Assembly: GCF_008692035.1 (NCBI RefSeq)
Contig: NZ_VTFG01000001.1
Location: 1,922,001 to 1,986,000 of the forward strand
DNA length: 64,000 nt
DNA from: Pseudomonas marginalis
Lineage (GTDB): Bacteria > Pseudomonadota > Gammaproteobacteria > Pseudomonadales > Pseudomonadaceae
Reading direction: 5' to 3'
In this document: positions 32,928-41,835 of the stretch, one piece after another
Layout: every line of letters starts with the position of its first letter
Position numbering within the stretch: position 1 is the stretch's first letter
Notes under the pieces: model-generated
What the model was told of the DNA's origin: nothing
Databases searched by the model: none
Seen by the model: the letters and a program-made list of their open reading frames with translations, nothing else
Program-made: the position numbers and the translations under genes

Positions 32928-34205
32928 CTATCGCTCCGTTGTGGTCTTCAGGTCACCCAGCGTTTCGTAGTTTTGGCGCTCGTTGACCTGGTTAATCTTG
33001 GTTTCCAGGGCCTGGCCGTCGAGCTCAAGCGTGATGCCTAGCTGGTTTTTCACGTTGATCGGCGTGCGGGCCAATACGCCAGCAAGCGCTTCGGCTGATG
33101 CTTGGCGATCTTCGTCCGGAGTGGTTCCACTGGTAGGCGGCATGCTGTCGGATGCAGACCTGTCCCGGTGTTCCAGGTAGTCGATATCCTCCTGAGATCG
33201 TTGAATTTTCCCGGAATAGATCTCCGGAGCGGCCCGATCAACGCCGAAGAGCTTGTCGAACATCGGATCAATGTAGGGCGTCATGAGGTCGGCAAGGCTG
33301 ATTGCCATGCCGATCTGTCCGGCACCTTTCAGCGCCCCGCCGATGCCGCTCAAGCCGATCTTGGAAAGCCCAGCCCCGGCGACCACTGAGGCAGCTCCAA
33401 TCCCTACGCCTGCCGTGGCCTGTGGGTTTTCTGCCAGAGCGTCGATGCCCTTGCTGATCTCAGGCCGGTACTGCTTGAGGAAGTTGTTCAGCCCTTCGGT
33501 AGCGCCCACCAGACTGGGAAGGAATTTCTCTGCCAGTTCGTTCTTGACACCTTCGATTATCAGTCCGAGCTGGGCCGTGTTGTCTGCAAGCTTGCGACTG
33601 TTATCGACAAGCTGATCAACGCTGCCAGTCAGCGCGCTGGCCCGCTTCATAGTTGCGTCGAGCTGATCCACTCCGCCGGCGAGCGAGCGGAAAACACCGT
33701 CCGACAGGCCGAGCGAGTTTTGAACTACGGACCGCTGCCCCTCATTCAGCTTTGGAATCATGCCCGACAGCGCGCGCATGAATTCCTCGCCGGTGTTCGT
33801 TTCGTATAGAGAACTTACATCGATGCCAGCCATTGCCAAATCGTTGATCGGGCCAGCTTCGCCCTTGAGTCGCAGGTTGTTCTGGATCTCCTCGAATCCT
33901 TTTATGGTATCCAGAGCCTCTGATGCTTCGCCGCCCATCAGCTTTACAGCGCTACCGAAGCTGTACACCGCATTCATTGAGGTGCGCAGGTTCTGCGTGG
34001 ACATGGCTAACTTGTCGACGCGATCTGATACGCCGATGATCGCGCTTGCAGAAAAGCCAAAAGCACCAACCAATGCGGCAGAAATACTGAGCGCCCCAGA
34101 CTTTATGTTGCCAAGACTGGTGTTGATCTTCTTGTCGCCCGCCTCCAGGGCTTTGGTGTCCCAACCTATGCCGATCAGGAATGACTTTAGAACCTTACTG
34201 GCCAT
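32928..34205 (-). CDS. Tape measure protein (short)
   Basis: 425 residues. Starts MASKVLKSFLIGIGWDTKALEAGDKKI, as in tape measure proteins of small contractile tails, and has a hydrophobic central region (TAGVGIGAASVVAGAGLSKIGL) between helical, coiled-coil-rich ends. It is short for a tape measure, which implies a short tail. The start overlaps the small downstream-chaperone ORF by 11 bases. Confidence 0.87.
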   Translation of the reverse strand: MASKVLKSFLIGIGWDTKALEAGDKKINTSLGNIKSGALSISAALVGAFGFSASAIIGVSDRVDKLAMSTQNLRTSMNAVYSFGSAVKLMGGEASEALDTIKGFEEIQNNLRLKGEAGPINDLAMAGIDVSSLYETNTGEEFMRALSGMIPKLNEGQRSVVQNSLGLSDGVFRSLAGGVDQLDATMKRASALTGSVDQLVDNSRKLADNTAQLGLIIEGVKNELAEKFLPSLVGATEGLNNFLKQYRPEISKGIDALAENPQATAGVGIGAASVVAGAGLSKIGLSGIGGALKGAGQIGMAISLADLMTPYIDPMFDKLFGVDRAAPEIYSGKIQRSQEDIDYLEHRDRSASDSMPPTSGTTPDEDRQASAEALAGVLARTPINVKNQLGITLELDGQALETKINQVNERQNYETLGDLKTTTER

Positions 34206-34350
34206 TCGTGATTGCCTCTTTTTGTTCCCACAGTTCGTCCATGGCTTGGTTAAAGCGCTCGACGCTGGCTAGGGAGTGGGTTCCGTCTTCAAGTTGCGCC
34301 CAGGTGCACAGCGGCGGGCAAACGCCAACAATCCCGACACAGGGTCGCAT
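34195..34350 (-). CDS. Small tail protein, also reachable by -1 frameshift (T part of G-T)
   Basis: 51 residues from the ATG at 34350 (MRPCVGIVGVCPPLCTWAQLED, SVERFNQAMDELWEQKEA), too short to be obvious. The same frame is open upstream to the A5 run at 34400-34404 in the tail chaperone, so a -1 shift there would yield a fusion of about 189 residues. The free start has no good ribosome site, favouring the frameshift. Confidence 0.65.
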   Translation of the reverse strand: MRPCVGIVGVCPPLCTWAQLEDGTHSLASVERFNQAMDELWEQKEAITNGQ

Positions 34351-34361
34351 CAGGAACCAAT

Positions 34362-34763
34362 TTACTGCGCTGCGCTTTCCGCGCCCGGCTGCCCTGGGCT
34401 TTTTGCGCCGCTTGGCAGCCAGTCGAAAAAATCGGAGAGGTTCCAGCGCAGCAGCTCGGCCAGCAGTTGGTTGTACTGCACCATCTTGCCGCCGAAGTCG
34501 GCCACGGTGACCGCGCGCTCGGTGCCGTTGATGAACACCCGGGTCATGAGGATCTGCACGACCTGAGCCTTCACGTCCTGGCGCATCGACATGAACATCG
34601 AACAGAGCACCTGGTCATCGACCTCAATACCCGCCTGCGCGGCCGTGGCGAACCGCTCCAACACGGCGCCGGACAATAGGGACATCAGGCGGTCCTGATC
34701 GACAGCGCTGGCCATGGCGGCGTTGTACTGCACGCCGCCGATGGTGAATGGTTTCACGCTCAT
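34362..34763 (-). CDS. Tail assembly chaperone (G-like)
   Basis: 133 residues. MSVKPFTIGGVQYNAAMASAVD, then FATAAQAGIEVDDQVLCSMFMSM and NQLLAELLRWNLSDFF. It sits between tube and tape measure as G in lambda. Near its end GCA AAA AGC provides a slip site, see 34399-34405. Confidence 0.82.
   Translation of the reverse strand: MSVKPFTIGGVQYNAAMASAVDQDRLMSLLSGAVLERFATAAQAGIEVDDQVLCSMFMSMRQDVKAQVVQILMTRVFINGTERAVTVADFGGKMVQYNQLLAELLRWNLSDFFDWLPSGAKSPGQPGAESAAQ
34399..34405 (-). other. Candidate -1 frameshift site (CAAAAAG)
   Basis: On the minus strand an A5 run lies at codons 120-122 of the chaperone (GCA AAA AGC); slipping Lys-tRNA back one base continues into a frame that is open to the stop at 34195. 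G/G-T frameshifting before the tape measure is a common tail feature; here it is predicted from sequence only. Confidence 0.6.
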
Positions 34764-34766
34764 CTA

Positions 34767-35174
34767 TCAGCCCCTTGTCGCTTCCCAGATATTGAATTGC
34801 ATCGTGAACTGGTCATCCGTGATGGTTGATCCGGCCCGACCGCGCTGGCCGTCGTTCACGATGACGCCTTCCGAACCCAGTGCCGTTTCCAGCGTGCCGA
34901 TCTGGGTGAAGGTCAACGTGATGTTCGCGTTCGAGTTCAGCAGGCCTTGCACGTATGCCGAGTCGGACGAGCCCGGGTTGAGGTAGACGTTCACCTCGCG
35001 GCCAGGGTTTTGACGATCGAGGCGGACGGCGTTACCGCCCTGCCCCCGGCGCAACTGGCTGCGAGGGTCAATCGGCGCATCCGTGTACGGGGTAGCGGTG
35101 TCGCCCCAGTCCTGGATCTGCCGGCCATTGATGGTGACGACGGTAAGGTCGTTCGAGAAATTACTCAGGCTCAT
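34767..35174 (-). CDS. Tail tube protein, DUF3277-like
   Basis: 135 residues: VVTINGRQIQDWGD, ITLTFTQIGTLETALGSEGVIVNDGQRGRAGSTITDDQFTM (given only in part here by its GRAGSTITDD core). The DUF3277 family follows DUF3383 genes and is probably the tube protein. Ten bases after the sheath gene. Confidence 0.83.
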   Translation of the reverse strand: MSLSNFSNDLTVVTINGRQIQDWGDTATPYTDAPIDPRSQLRRGQGGNAVRLDRQNPGREVNVYLNPGSSDSAYVQGLLNSNANITLTFTQIGTLETALGSEGVIVNDGQRGRAGSTITDDQFTMQFNIWEATRG

Positions 35175-35184
35175 GGGTCACCTA

Positions 35185-36327
35185 TCAATAAACGTCGAGG
35201 TCGACATCAACGATGTGGATTGCGCCGGCGCGGAACAGGCGAATGCGAAGTGGTGCGGACTTGCGGGCGTTACGGTCGGCATCCGACAAATCGAGGATGT
35301 CCTCGGGCTTGGTCAGGATCTCGAAACCGATGGTGTACTTCTCAAGGCCGTCGTCCGGGTCGATGTAATTACGCGGGCCAAGGTAGCCATTGTTGATGAA
35401 CTGCTGCATGGTCGCCCGGGCGGCGCCGATCAGCACTGCCTGACCGACAGGGGTTTGGGCAAGCTTGGTGGTCTGGTTCGCAACCGCGTTGTAGAGCGAC
35501 GTGGTTAGGAAATTCACGCACGCGTCGAGGTTGATCACATCATCGATGAATTCGCCGTAGGTGCTGTGCGTCATCGTGTTCAGCCAACGGCCCGAATCCG
35601 TCGAACCCTGGTTGTCTACAACGGTGTAGAAGACCGCCTTTTTCTTGTCGCTCTGCATGGCGGTGTAGGCCGTGCCGGACAGAGACTCAGCGATAACGCC
35701 AGGGGATTTCTTGAATTCGCCGGTGATGGTCGAGCGGTCGGCGCTGTAATTCACCGCGGCGAAGTGCTTGGCCAATGCCGACCCGGAGTACGGGTCGGTG
35801 GCGTGTGCAGCGGTGTATACGTGCCGGAAGCCGGCAGAGGTCAGCTGGGTAGCAATGTCGTCAACATCCACTGGGTCGCGTATCTCGGTAGCCGAGGCGC
35901 CAGTCTGGCTGTCGATAAACATGCTGGTGTTGTCTTCGCACCACTGGGCGATAGCCAGCACGTCAGCTTTGACGGCCAGGATAGGCGCCGTCCACATGGT
36001 CCAGTACCACCAGAGCAGGTTACGCGCCTTGTTCAGGGTCGCCGCACGGGTCGCATCGGCGGTGGCCACGCCATACACCTTCAGTTCGCGAGTAGCGGGC
36101 GTGCCGCCAAGCCAACGCTGGGCCGCCTTGTAGGTCTCAGTAGTGTCGGCGAAGTCTTCAGACAGCGCGACCAGCGTGAAATACGTCCGGTACGTATCAG
36201 GCGCGAAGCCAACCGGCAGTTCGAGCTGCGGAGCGAACAGCATGGCGCTGGCAAAGTTCGCATTGCCCAGGCCGGCCGGGCTGATCCGGGCATTAATCCG
36301 GATGATGTTGGTAGCTGGATAGCTCAC
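35185..36327 (-). CDS. Tail sheath-like protein, DUF3383
   Basis: 380 residues. IIRINARISPAGLGNANFAS, then ETYKAAQRWLGGTPATRELKVYG and a late LTKPEDILDLSDADRNARKS: the DUF3383 pattern. This family is thought to be the contractile sheath, based on gene order and predicted structure, so the tail is probably of the myovirus kind. Followed by the tube gene. Confidence 0.85.
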   Translation of the reverse strand: MSYPATNIIRINARISPAGLGNANFASAMLFAPQLELPVGFAPDTYRTYFTLVALSEDFADTTETYKAAQRWLGGTPATRELKVYGVATADATRAATLNKARNLLWWYWTMWTAPILAVKADVLAIAQWCEDNTSMFIDSQTGASATEIRDPVDVDDIATQLTSAGFRHVYTAAHATDPYSGSALAKHFAAVNYSADRSTITGEFKKSPGVIAESLSGTAYTAMQSDKKKAVFYTVVDNQGSTDSGRWLNTMTHSTYGEFIDDVINLDACVNFLTTSLYNAVANQTTKLAQTPVGQAVLIGAARATMQQFINNGYLGPRNYIDPDDGLEKYTIGFEILTKPEDILDLSDADRNARKSAPLRIRLFRAGAIHIVDVDLDVY

Positions 36328-36345
36328 TGTGCTAGCTCCAATGGG

Positions 36346-36891
36346 TTATGTGGGGTCGACTTCCACGGTGAAGGTCTGAATGACCTGCGCTTTTTCGTTC
36401 TCGAGTGCCACGGTGGCGCTCAGAATGTTGTTGATGGCCGGCAGGCTGCTGGTTTCGTACATCAGGCGGATGGTGATCTGCGCCCGCTGCTCAAAGTTGG
36501 CCGACTGGAGGCTGGTGAGGTTGTTGACGGAGTCGGTGCTGCTCCAGCCGATCTTGGCCTTGAACAGCATCATGCTCACGTCGGGCCTCTTGTTGGCCTG
36601 CTTCAGGCGCTCGGCGTACATGATTGCCTCGCCTCGGTAGAAGTCGACGCTGCATGAACACATGATCTGCGCCCGGACATCCACCTCTACCTGGTTGCCA
36701 GGGATATCGCGGGAGACGATGTTGGCCTGGCCGCGCTCGCTGATGGACTGCCGTGGCGTGATCGTTGCGTACGCGCCCGTAGGCGCAGGCATGCTTCCGG
36801 GGCCTGCCTGATCTGCTAGCAGGCATTCAGGCACGCCGGTTGCTAGCATCACTATCGGTCGAAGCTTCTTGAACAGTTCTTCGTTGGTCAT
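36346..36891 (-). CDS. Neck/tail-terminator-like protein (LIC_12616-like)
   Basis: 181 residues from the ATG at 36891 (ATGA overlap with the upstream gene). MTNEELFKKLRPIVMLATGVPECLL, YATITPRQSISERGQANIV, VEVDVRAQIMCSCSVDFYRG. Gene order directly before the sheath suggests the neck terminator. Name moderate. Confidence 0.72.
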   Translation of the reverse strand: MTNEELFKKLRPIVMLATGVPECLLADQAGPGSMPAPTGAYATITPRQSISERGQANIVSRDIPGNQVEVDVRAQIMCSCSVDFYRGEAIMYAERLKQANKRPDVSMMLFKAKIGWSSTDSVNNLTSLQSANFEQRAQITIRLMYETSSLPAINNILSATVALENEKAQVIQTFTVEVDPT

Positions 36892-37259
36892 GCTGGGCCA
36901 CCTGACTGGTTGTCGATGCGCATGACGAGGACTTTGCAGTAGTTGCGCCAGCACCGGTTATCACACTTGACCGCCTTCCACTGTTGCCCCAAGAACGCCC
37001 AGGTACCGGTCTGGTCGATCAGCTGCATCTCGCCCTGGTTGATGTATATCCGTCGGACGTCGGTGATTCTCTCGCCGCCTTGGCGGATGAAGTCGACCTC
37101 TCGATCACTGGCTGGCTGGATGTTTACGACGTACGGGCTCGTCTGTGGCACGCCCGGCGTCCAGATGCCGTCTACCCACTGACCACCTACGTCGACCGTT
37201 CGACTGGCCTCGACACTGACAAACACCAGGTCGATCTGGCCTTCCATGTTCAGGCTCAT
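36888..37259 (-). CDS. Head-tail joining protein, hypothetical
   Basis: 123 residues, beta-rich (YVVNIQPASDREVDFIRQGGERITDVRRIYIN, abbreviated here to its motif ITDVRRIYIN). It overlaps both neighbours by 4 bases, and its place between DUF4054 and sheath genes indicates a neck component. Confidence 0.72.
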   Translation of the reverse strand: MSLNMEGQIDLVFVSVEASRTVDVGGQWVDGIWTPGVPQTSPYVVNIQPASDREVDFIRQGGERITDVRRIYINQGEMQLIDQTGTWAFLGQQWKAVKCDNRCWRNYCKVLVMRIDNQSGGPA

Positions 37260-37855
37260 TCAAGACCCTCCGATGCGGGACCGATAGACACTTTGTGCGT
37301 GATCGACTGGCGCAGCGCGCCGGTATCAATGAGGGGGTTCGAACTCTTCTTCTTGCGAATGGTTGATGCGGCGTTCGGTGGCGTTTTCAGCTCGGTCATG
37401 TAGACCTTCACCGCACCCGCCGCTACGAGGCCGACCATCTCCAGGATCTGATCCATAGATAGCCCGGCCTCCATGCCGTCCTGAATTGTCAGCAGCACCT
37501 CGGGAGTGGCCTTCGCAACACCTGGCTCGAGCCATGGGCGTGCTGGAATCTTGATATCATGGGCCGGCGTCTTGCCCAGCTCCATGTAGCCCTTCCCTGT
37601 CTTCAGGAATCGGACCTCATCACGGTCGGCTGCAGCCTTGCTGGCATAGCCGTAGGATGTTCCGCCCGGGTGCTTGATGTTGGCGCCGAACTCGTTGATC
37701 GCACCGAGGCTGGCCATTGTCAGATCATCCGACTCGACGTTGCCGGCCTCTTCGTGGATGCCGATCAGGACAACCTTGTTCGACTTTAGAGCGCTGAGCT
37801 CCTTTGCCAATTCGTCCTGCAGTTCCTGAAAGCCAATCAGCGTTAAATCGATCAT
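37256..37855 (-). CDS. Tail completion/virion morphogenesis-like protein
   Basis: 199 residues with VVLIGIHEEAGN, LGAINEFGANIKHPGG and KIPARPWLEPGVA, then NPLIDTGALRQSITH: these are the motifs of Mu gpG/HK97-gp10-type proteins (the IPARPFL and LIDTGALR signatures). It would complete the tail or neck. Overlaps the next gene by 4 bases. Confidence 0.8.
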   Translation of the reverse strand: MIDLTLIGFQELQDELAKELSALKSNKVVLIGIHEEAGNVESDDLTMASLGAINEFGANIKHPGGTSYGYASKAAADRDEVRFLKTGKGYMELGKTPAHDIKIPARPWLEPGVAKATPEVLLTIQDGMEAGLSMDQILEMVGLVAAGAVKVYMTELKTPPNAASTIRKKKSSNPLIDTGALRQSITHKVSIGPASEGLE

Positions 37856-38275
37856 TCAGACCGCCTTGGCGCCCATCCCGGCGCGCTTCTTGAGCCTGTA
37901 GAACTGCTGTCCGTAGTTGGTGTAGGTCAGCCAGTCGGTGCCGGCGTCCATCATCTGGGGTACGCGGTAGGCGATCGATTCATCACCTACGGACTTCTGG
38001 GCCACGTTGAGACGGGCCTCGGAGTTGGGTGTGCCGCCGGCGCCGAGCGTGGCAAAGTTGGTCGCCAGCCAATGCGCCGCGAAGTACTGCATGCCGCGCC
38101 ACTTGAAGTTGTCGCAGGTCAGCTCGAGGGCGCCCCAACGGCTTGAGCCAGTCTCGGTGCCGGCCTCGCAAAGGGCCTCAACGATGTATTCGTCGGGCCA
38201 CTTCACCGGGTCGGCGAACGCCTTAAACACTGGATTGCTGCGGAAAGCCGCAATCATCTCGGGGGTGATAACCAC
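37856..38275 (-). CDS. Head-tail connector, DUF4054
   Basis: 139 residues with a GTG start at 38275. FRSNPVFKAFADPVKWPDEYIVEAL, HWLATNF, then a C-terminal LTYTNYGQQFYRLKK; this is the DUF4054 family of connector proteins found between capsid and neck genes in DUF1073-portal phages. Confidence 0.83.
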   Translation of the reverse strand: MVITPEMIAAFRSNPVFKAFADPVKWPDEYIVEALCEAGTETGSSRWGALELTCDNFKWRGMQYFAAHWLATNFATLGAGGTPNSEARLNVAQKSVGDESIAYRVPQMMDAGTDWLTYTNYGQQFYRLKKRAGMGAKAV

Positions 38276-38276
38276 G

Positions 38277-38444
38277 TTATTCCCCTTGGCGACTGGTCAG
38301 CAGTTTGCATACAACTTTCGCTGCGCGAATTGAGGGGATCTTCCCTCGCTGCGTGAAGCTTTGGAGGTCGCCGACCTTTTTGAACTCAAAGCCGGGGCCA
38401 GTGATAACTGCCACGTCACCGTCAACAGCTGCTTTTATGCTCAT
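38277..38444 (-). CDS. Small hypothetical protein between capsid and connector genes
   Basis: 55 residues (MSIKAAVDGDVAVITGPGF, TQRGKIPSIRAAKVVCKLL) from the ATG at 38444 with GAGGT upstream. It fills a gap that would otherwise be empty and ends one base before the DUF4054 start. Probably a structural accessory; function unknown. Confidence 0.65.
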   Translation of the reverse strand: MSIKAAVDGDVAVITGPGFEFKKVGDLQSFTQRGKIPSIRAAKVVCKLLTSRQGE

Positions 38445-38489
38445 GTCGTCGACCTCGTTATGAATAAGTGGGCGCCTGGCGCCCGGGTG

Positions 38490-38819
38490 TCACTCGGCCT
38501 TCGAGGCCTTGGCGATTTCTTCCAGCAAGCGAGCCTTGCCCCAGGTCTTGTTGACCCTTACGCCGGCTCGGCCTGCCTGTTCGCGCAGGGCTTCGATATC
38601 GTCGCCGCCTTCATCATCGTCTTCGCTTTCCAGCTCATCAGCGCCAACGCGGCGCAGGTCGCCGTTCTTCAGCAGAGCCTTGACGAAATCGATCTTGGCC
38701 ACCGCGTCCGGCACTTCGACCGCTGGGTTTTCGCCAGGCAGGATCGGGTAGCTGGTTTCTTTGTCGTCCACCAGGTGGTTGATGGTGATCAGTCGTGCTG
38801 CTTCGTTCTTCAGGAACAT
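38490..38819 (-). CDS. Head accessory protein with C-terminal HeH/LEM-like motif
   Basis: 109 residues from the ATG at 38819 (GAGGATTCGAC upstream). An acidic linker (ESEDDDEGGDD) joins a beta N-terminal part to a short helix-extension-helix (ALREQAGRAGVRVNKTWGKA), which is common in phage head proteins. Role unproven. Confidence 0.72.
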   Translation of the reverse strand: MFLKNEAARLITINHLVDDKETSYPILPGENPAVEVPDAVAKIDFVKALLKNGDLRRVGADELESEDDDEGGDDIEALREQAGRAGVRVNKTWGKARLLEEIAKASKAE

Positions 38820-38887
38820 GTCGAATCCTCGCCCGGAGTCATTGGCCGCCGCCCCGGGCATAGCGGAGGCGGCCGTGGAACGGCTGG

Positions 38888-39916
38888 TTAGAACTGGTCG
38901 CGATACGCGCCAGAGAACGGGTAGCGGAACTCGACGCCGCTGATTTTGTACTCACACGGCACGTTGACCTTGAGATTCACCATCTGCGGCGCCAGAGAGC
39001 GCCACGGGATCGGAACCTGCATCGCCAGGTTCTCGTCGTTCAGCTCGTAAGCAACGATGCGGTCCTTGCTGCCGTTGGACACGCCTGCGGCTGCCAGTTG
39101 GGCAGCGGACAGCTGCAGGCGGCTGAAGATGTTGATCGGGCGACCGGTCAGCGCGGTGAACTGGTTGTTGGTGCGGAAGTACTCGAGGATCGTCTTGTCG
39201 GTGATGGTGCCCATCCGCTTGTTCGAGATGAACGCGAAGCGGGTAGCATCCAGGATTACCGTATCAGGCAGGTGAACCGTTGCCGAGTTGATGTAGACAT
39301 CAACCAGGATCTTGTTCAGGTCGGCAACGATCTGGTCACCGGTGGTGGCAGCGTTGTACCAGTCCAGGGTGGAGTTCGACAGCGCCAGGTTCGGGTTGTT
39401 GAACAGGCCGGTCATGCCGCGAGTAGCATCACCGAAGTAGGCCACACGCTGGGTGTGCTCCTGGGCGCCACGGAAGGCCAGCTTGGCCTTGGAGCTGTCC
39501 AGCGGGATGCGCAGGGCCTGAGACTTGCGCAGCTCGTCCAGGCTGTAGCTGTACTTGTTACCGGCGTAGCCAATAGGCACAGAAGACTTGTTGGCGTTCA
39601 GCGTTACATCCGGCAGGTCATCAGCGCTGGCGCCGATGAATTTGCCCATGGTCACGCCGTCGTAGCTGATGTAGTCCCACTGATCAACCCACTCTGGCAG
39701 AGTGGTGTCGACCGGGATCAGCTCCATGTAGTTGATGGCGGCGTACTTGGCCTCGTAGATGCGAGATTCCAGGCTCGCCAGCTGGCTGATGTAGAACGCC
39801 AGGCCATCGTCGAGGGTCGGCAGACCGTCATTGAAGGTCACTTGATACGCATCGCGGCCAATCTGGTGCGCGATAGCGGCATCGATGGCTACGACGATTT
39901 TCTTAAGCTGAGTCAT
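38888..39916 (-). CDS. Major capsid protein, DUF2184
   Basis: 342 residues: NYMELIPVDTTLPEWVDQWDY, FIGASADDLPDV, YSYSLDELRKSQALRIPLDS, RVAYFGDATRGMTGLFNNP, and a C-terminal EYKISGVEFRYPFSGAY. These match the DUF2184 capsid family, an HK97-fold relative without a fused delta domain. It follows the Gp24-like cement gene. Confidence 0.92.
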   Translation of the reverse strand: MTQLKKIVVAIDAAIAHQIGRDAYQVTFNDGLPTLDDGLAFYISQLASLESRIYEAKYAAINYMELIPVDTTLPEWVDQWDYISYDGVTMGKFIGASADDLPDVTLNANKSSVPIGYAGNKYSYSLDELRKSQALRIPLDSSKAKLAFRGAQEHTQRVAYFGDATRGMTGLFNNPNLALSNSTLDWYNAATTGDQIVADLNKILVDVYINSATVHLPDTVILDATRFAFISNKRMGTITDKTILEYFRTNNQFTALTGRPINIFSRLQLSAAQLAAAGVSNGSKDRIVAYELNDENLAMQVPIPWRSLAPQMVNLKVNVPCEYKISGVEFRYPFSGAYRDQF

Positions 39917-39921
39917 GTCGA

Positions 39922-40416
39922 TTAGCCCCCGACCTTCAGAGAAATTTTAGCCAGTGCGCCGGCGCCGGCGGTGCTGACCCACTTGGCGTTCGGGATCAGG
40001 ACTGCCAGAGTGGCGGCGGCGCCGACCACGTTGGAGAACTGGCCCTGGTTGGTACCGGTGCCGTCGCTGACTACCAGGTAGACCGGGTCATCCTTGGCGA
40101 CCGCCACCCGGGCGGTTACCCAGATAGGCGCCATGGTCTCGACGGTCATGTCGCGCTTGGCGACAGCGCCAAATACGTCGGTCGAGGTGTAGGCACGGTT
40201 CAGTTCGCGCTTCACGACGCCGATGAACTGGGCAGCGGTCGATGCGGCTACCGGCAGCTTGGCGCCGTCGTCACCGTCAGTGACCACGCCCAGGCCGTAG
40301 GCGATGTTGACGGTGCCCTTGTTGACCTTGGAGACGCCGTTTGACACTTCGCCATCAGCGACCATGCCCGCGTACGCGACGCCGTGGTTGATTGCGTTAC
40401 CACCTTGAACTGGCAT
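39922..40416 (-). CDS. Structural cement protein, Gp24-like
   Basis: 164 residues, beta-rich: MPVQGGNAINHGVAYAGMVAD, TAAQFIGVVKREL, APIWVTARVAVAKDDPVYL. This is the pattern of cement/decoration proteins (DUF2190/Gp24 type) that follow the protease/scaffold in this phage group. It starts 2 bases after the preceding gene. Confidence 0.85.
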   Translation of the reverse strand: MPVQGGNAINHGVAYAGMVADGEVSNGVSKVNKGTVNIAYGLGVVTDGDDGAKLPVAASTAAQFIGVVKRELNRAYTSTDVFGAVAKRDMTVETMAPIWVTARVAVAKDDPVYLVVSDGTGTNQGQFSNVVGAAATLAVLIPNAKWVSTAGAGALAKISLKVGG

Positions 40417-40418
40417 GG

Positions 40419-41585
40419 TTAGGCTCCTTTCTGTTTGTGGGCGCCGGACAAGCTTTGCTTGTGCGCCTGGTAAGGGGTCGGGGCGGCGTCGGTGGTAGAG
40501 GCCTGGGTCGACGCGCCGTCTTTGGCCAACTGCGCGAGCTGAGCCAGAAGGGTCGCGGCATCACCGGTGGGCATCTTCGGCTTCTTGTTGCCGTTCTCGT
40601 CCTTGTCGTCTTCTTCGTCTTCGCCCTTATCGGACTCAGCGTCGAAGGCGCACTCAACATAGCCGGCTGACTTGTCCGACCAGTCACGCTTCGGCAGGGC
40701 CACGGCCAGGGCGGCACGCTTGATCTCGATTACGTCGAGGCTGTCACAGGTGAAACCGTCGCCGGCGACCTTGCGCGCCATGGCCTGGGTGGCGCTGATT
40801 GCCTTGACGCGCTCGCCAATTGCGACATCGCTCGAAGCCTTGCGGGCCTCGGCCAAGTCTTCGGCAGCCTTGTCCGCGGTAGCCTGGGCCTTATCAGCCT
40901 TGGTTTCCGCATCGGTGGCACGCTTCAGCAATCGGTCGAACGAGTCGGCGACCACTTGGGCGTTCGCAGGATCAGCAACATCAACGCTGCGCCCGCTATC
41001 GGTGGTGATAAGTACAGGCATTGTGTTGCCTCCTGGGTTGTGGTCGAAGACGCGAGCGATGCCGCCCGCCCTCGCTTTGGTAACCACCGCTTGGTGGTTG
41101 ATGATGATGTTGCGCTGGGTGTACTCGTAGTCCTGGCCGTCGGCAGTGGTGCCTGGTCCGTAGACGTATTCGGCGGTGTAGCCGGCGGACAGTTCGCACT
41201 TGCCAGCGTTGATGTCGTCGATGGTTTTCTGATCCTTGATGATCAGATCGCAGACAACGAAATCACCGTCTCGCCGACCCGCGCCGCGCACCTCGCCAAC
41301 GGCCACCGCCTTGTAGTTCTTCGCGGTCACCAGATCCTTGGGGTGGTCATTCGTGACCGTCGCGCCGTCGTAGGTGCCCAGGGAGGCATCGTTGAACACC
41401 TCCTCTTCCGGCCGGTACACGCGGACAATGCGATTTGGGTCACCATCGAGGCCAAGCTCGCGGGCTAGGTACTCTTGAATCCCAGTGCGCGCGACCCGGC
41501 CCGGCACCTTGAGGAACCCCTCGTCGGTGTACTCTCGACTGGTGATGCGGTGGCTGACACGGTCGAAGACCGTACAGGTGGTCAT
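40419..41585 (-). CDS. Capsid protease/scaffold, DUF2213
   Basis: 388 residues from the ATG at 41585, sharing a base with the preceding stop. DUF2213 motif set: YTDEGFLKVPGRVARTGIQEY, VYRPEEEVFNDASL, VTNDHP, CELSAGYTAEYV. The C-terminal part is a coiled coil (about 205-270) followed by a low-complexity tail, as in scaffold-protease fusions. It processes and organises prohead assembly. Confidence 0.88.
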   Translation of the reverse strand: MTTCTVFDRVSHRITSREYTDEGFLKVPGRVARTGIQEYLARELGLDGDPNRIVRVYRPEEEVFNDASLGTYDGATVTNDHPKDLVTAKNYKAVAVGEVRGAGRRDGDFVVCDLIIKDQKTIDDINAGKCELSAGYTAEYVYGPGTTADGQDYEYTQRNIIINHQAVVTKARAGGIARVFDHNPGGNTMPVLITTDSGRSVDVADPANAQVVADSFDRLLKRATDAETKADKAQATADKAAEDLAEARKASSDVAIGERVKAISATQAMARKVAGDGFTCDSLDVIEIKRAALAVALPKRDWSDKSAGYVECAFDAESDKGEDEEDDKDENGNKKPKMPTGDAATLLAQLAQLAKDGASTQASTTDAAPTPYQAHKQSLSGAHKQKGA

Positions 41586-41812
41586 TACTGCTTCGCCCAT
41601 GCGAAGAGTGCGTCGGAATGCTCGTCGTCAACCGGGCGCACGCACGCGTAGGTGCGATGCTCGTTACCGTCGAGGCTTCGGCCGTCTTCGGTATCCGGTA
41701 GAGACTTGATGTTGGCCAGGTCGCCCGGTGTCATCTGCACGGAAATATGGAAGCCGTCGGTGTCGAATTCCGACTCGGCGCCGGTCTCGATGCACTTAAC
41801 CTTGATTTTCAT
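41585..41812 (-). CDS. Small hypothetical head-region protein
   Basis: 75 residues from the ATG at 41812: MKIKVKCIETGAESEFDTDGF, then VQMTPGDLANIKSL. It ends in a one-base overlap with the DUF2213 gene, indicating translational coupling. Unknown function. Confidence 0.7.
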   Translation of the reverse strand: MKIKVKCIETGAESEFDTDGFHISVQMTPGDLANIKSLPDTEDGRSLDGNEHRTYACVRPVDDEHSDALFAWAKQ

Positions 41813-41835
41813 GATCGTTCTCGTCGCTGGATGAA

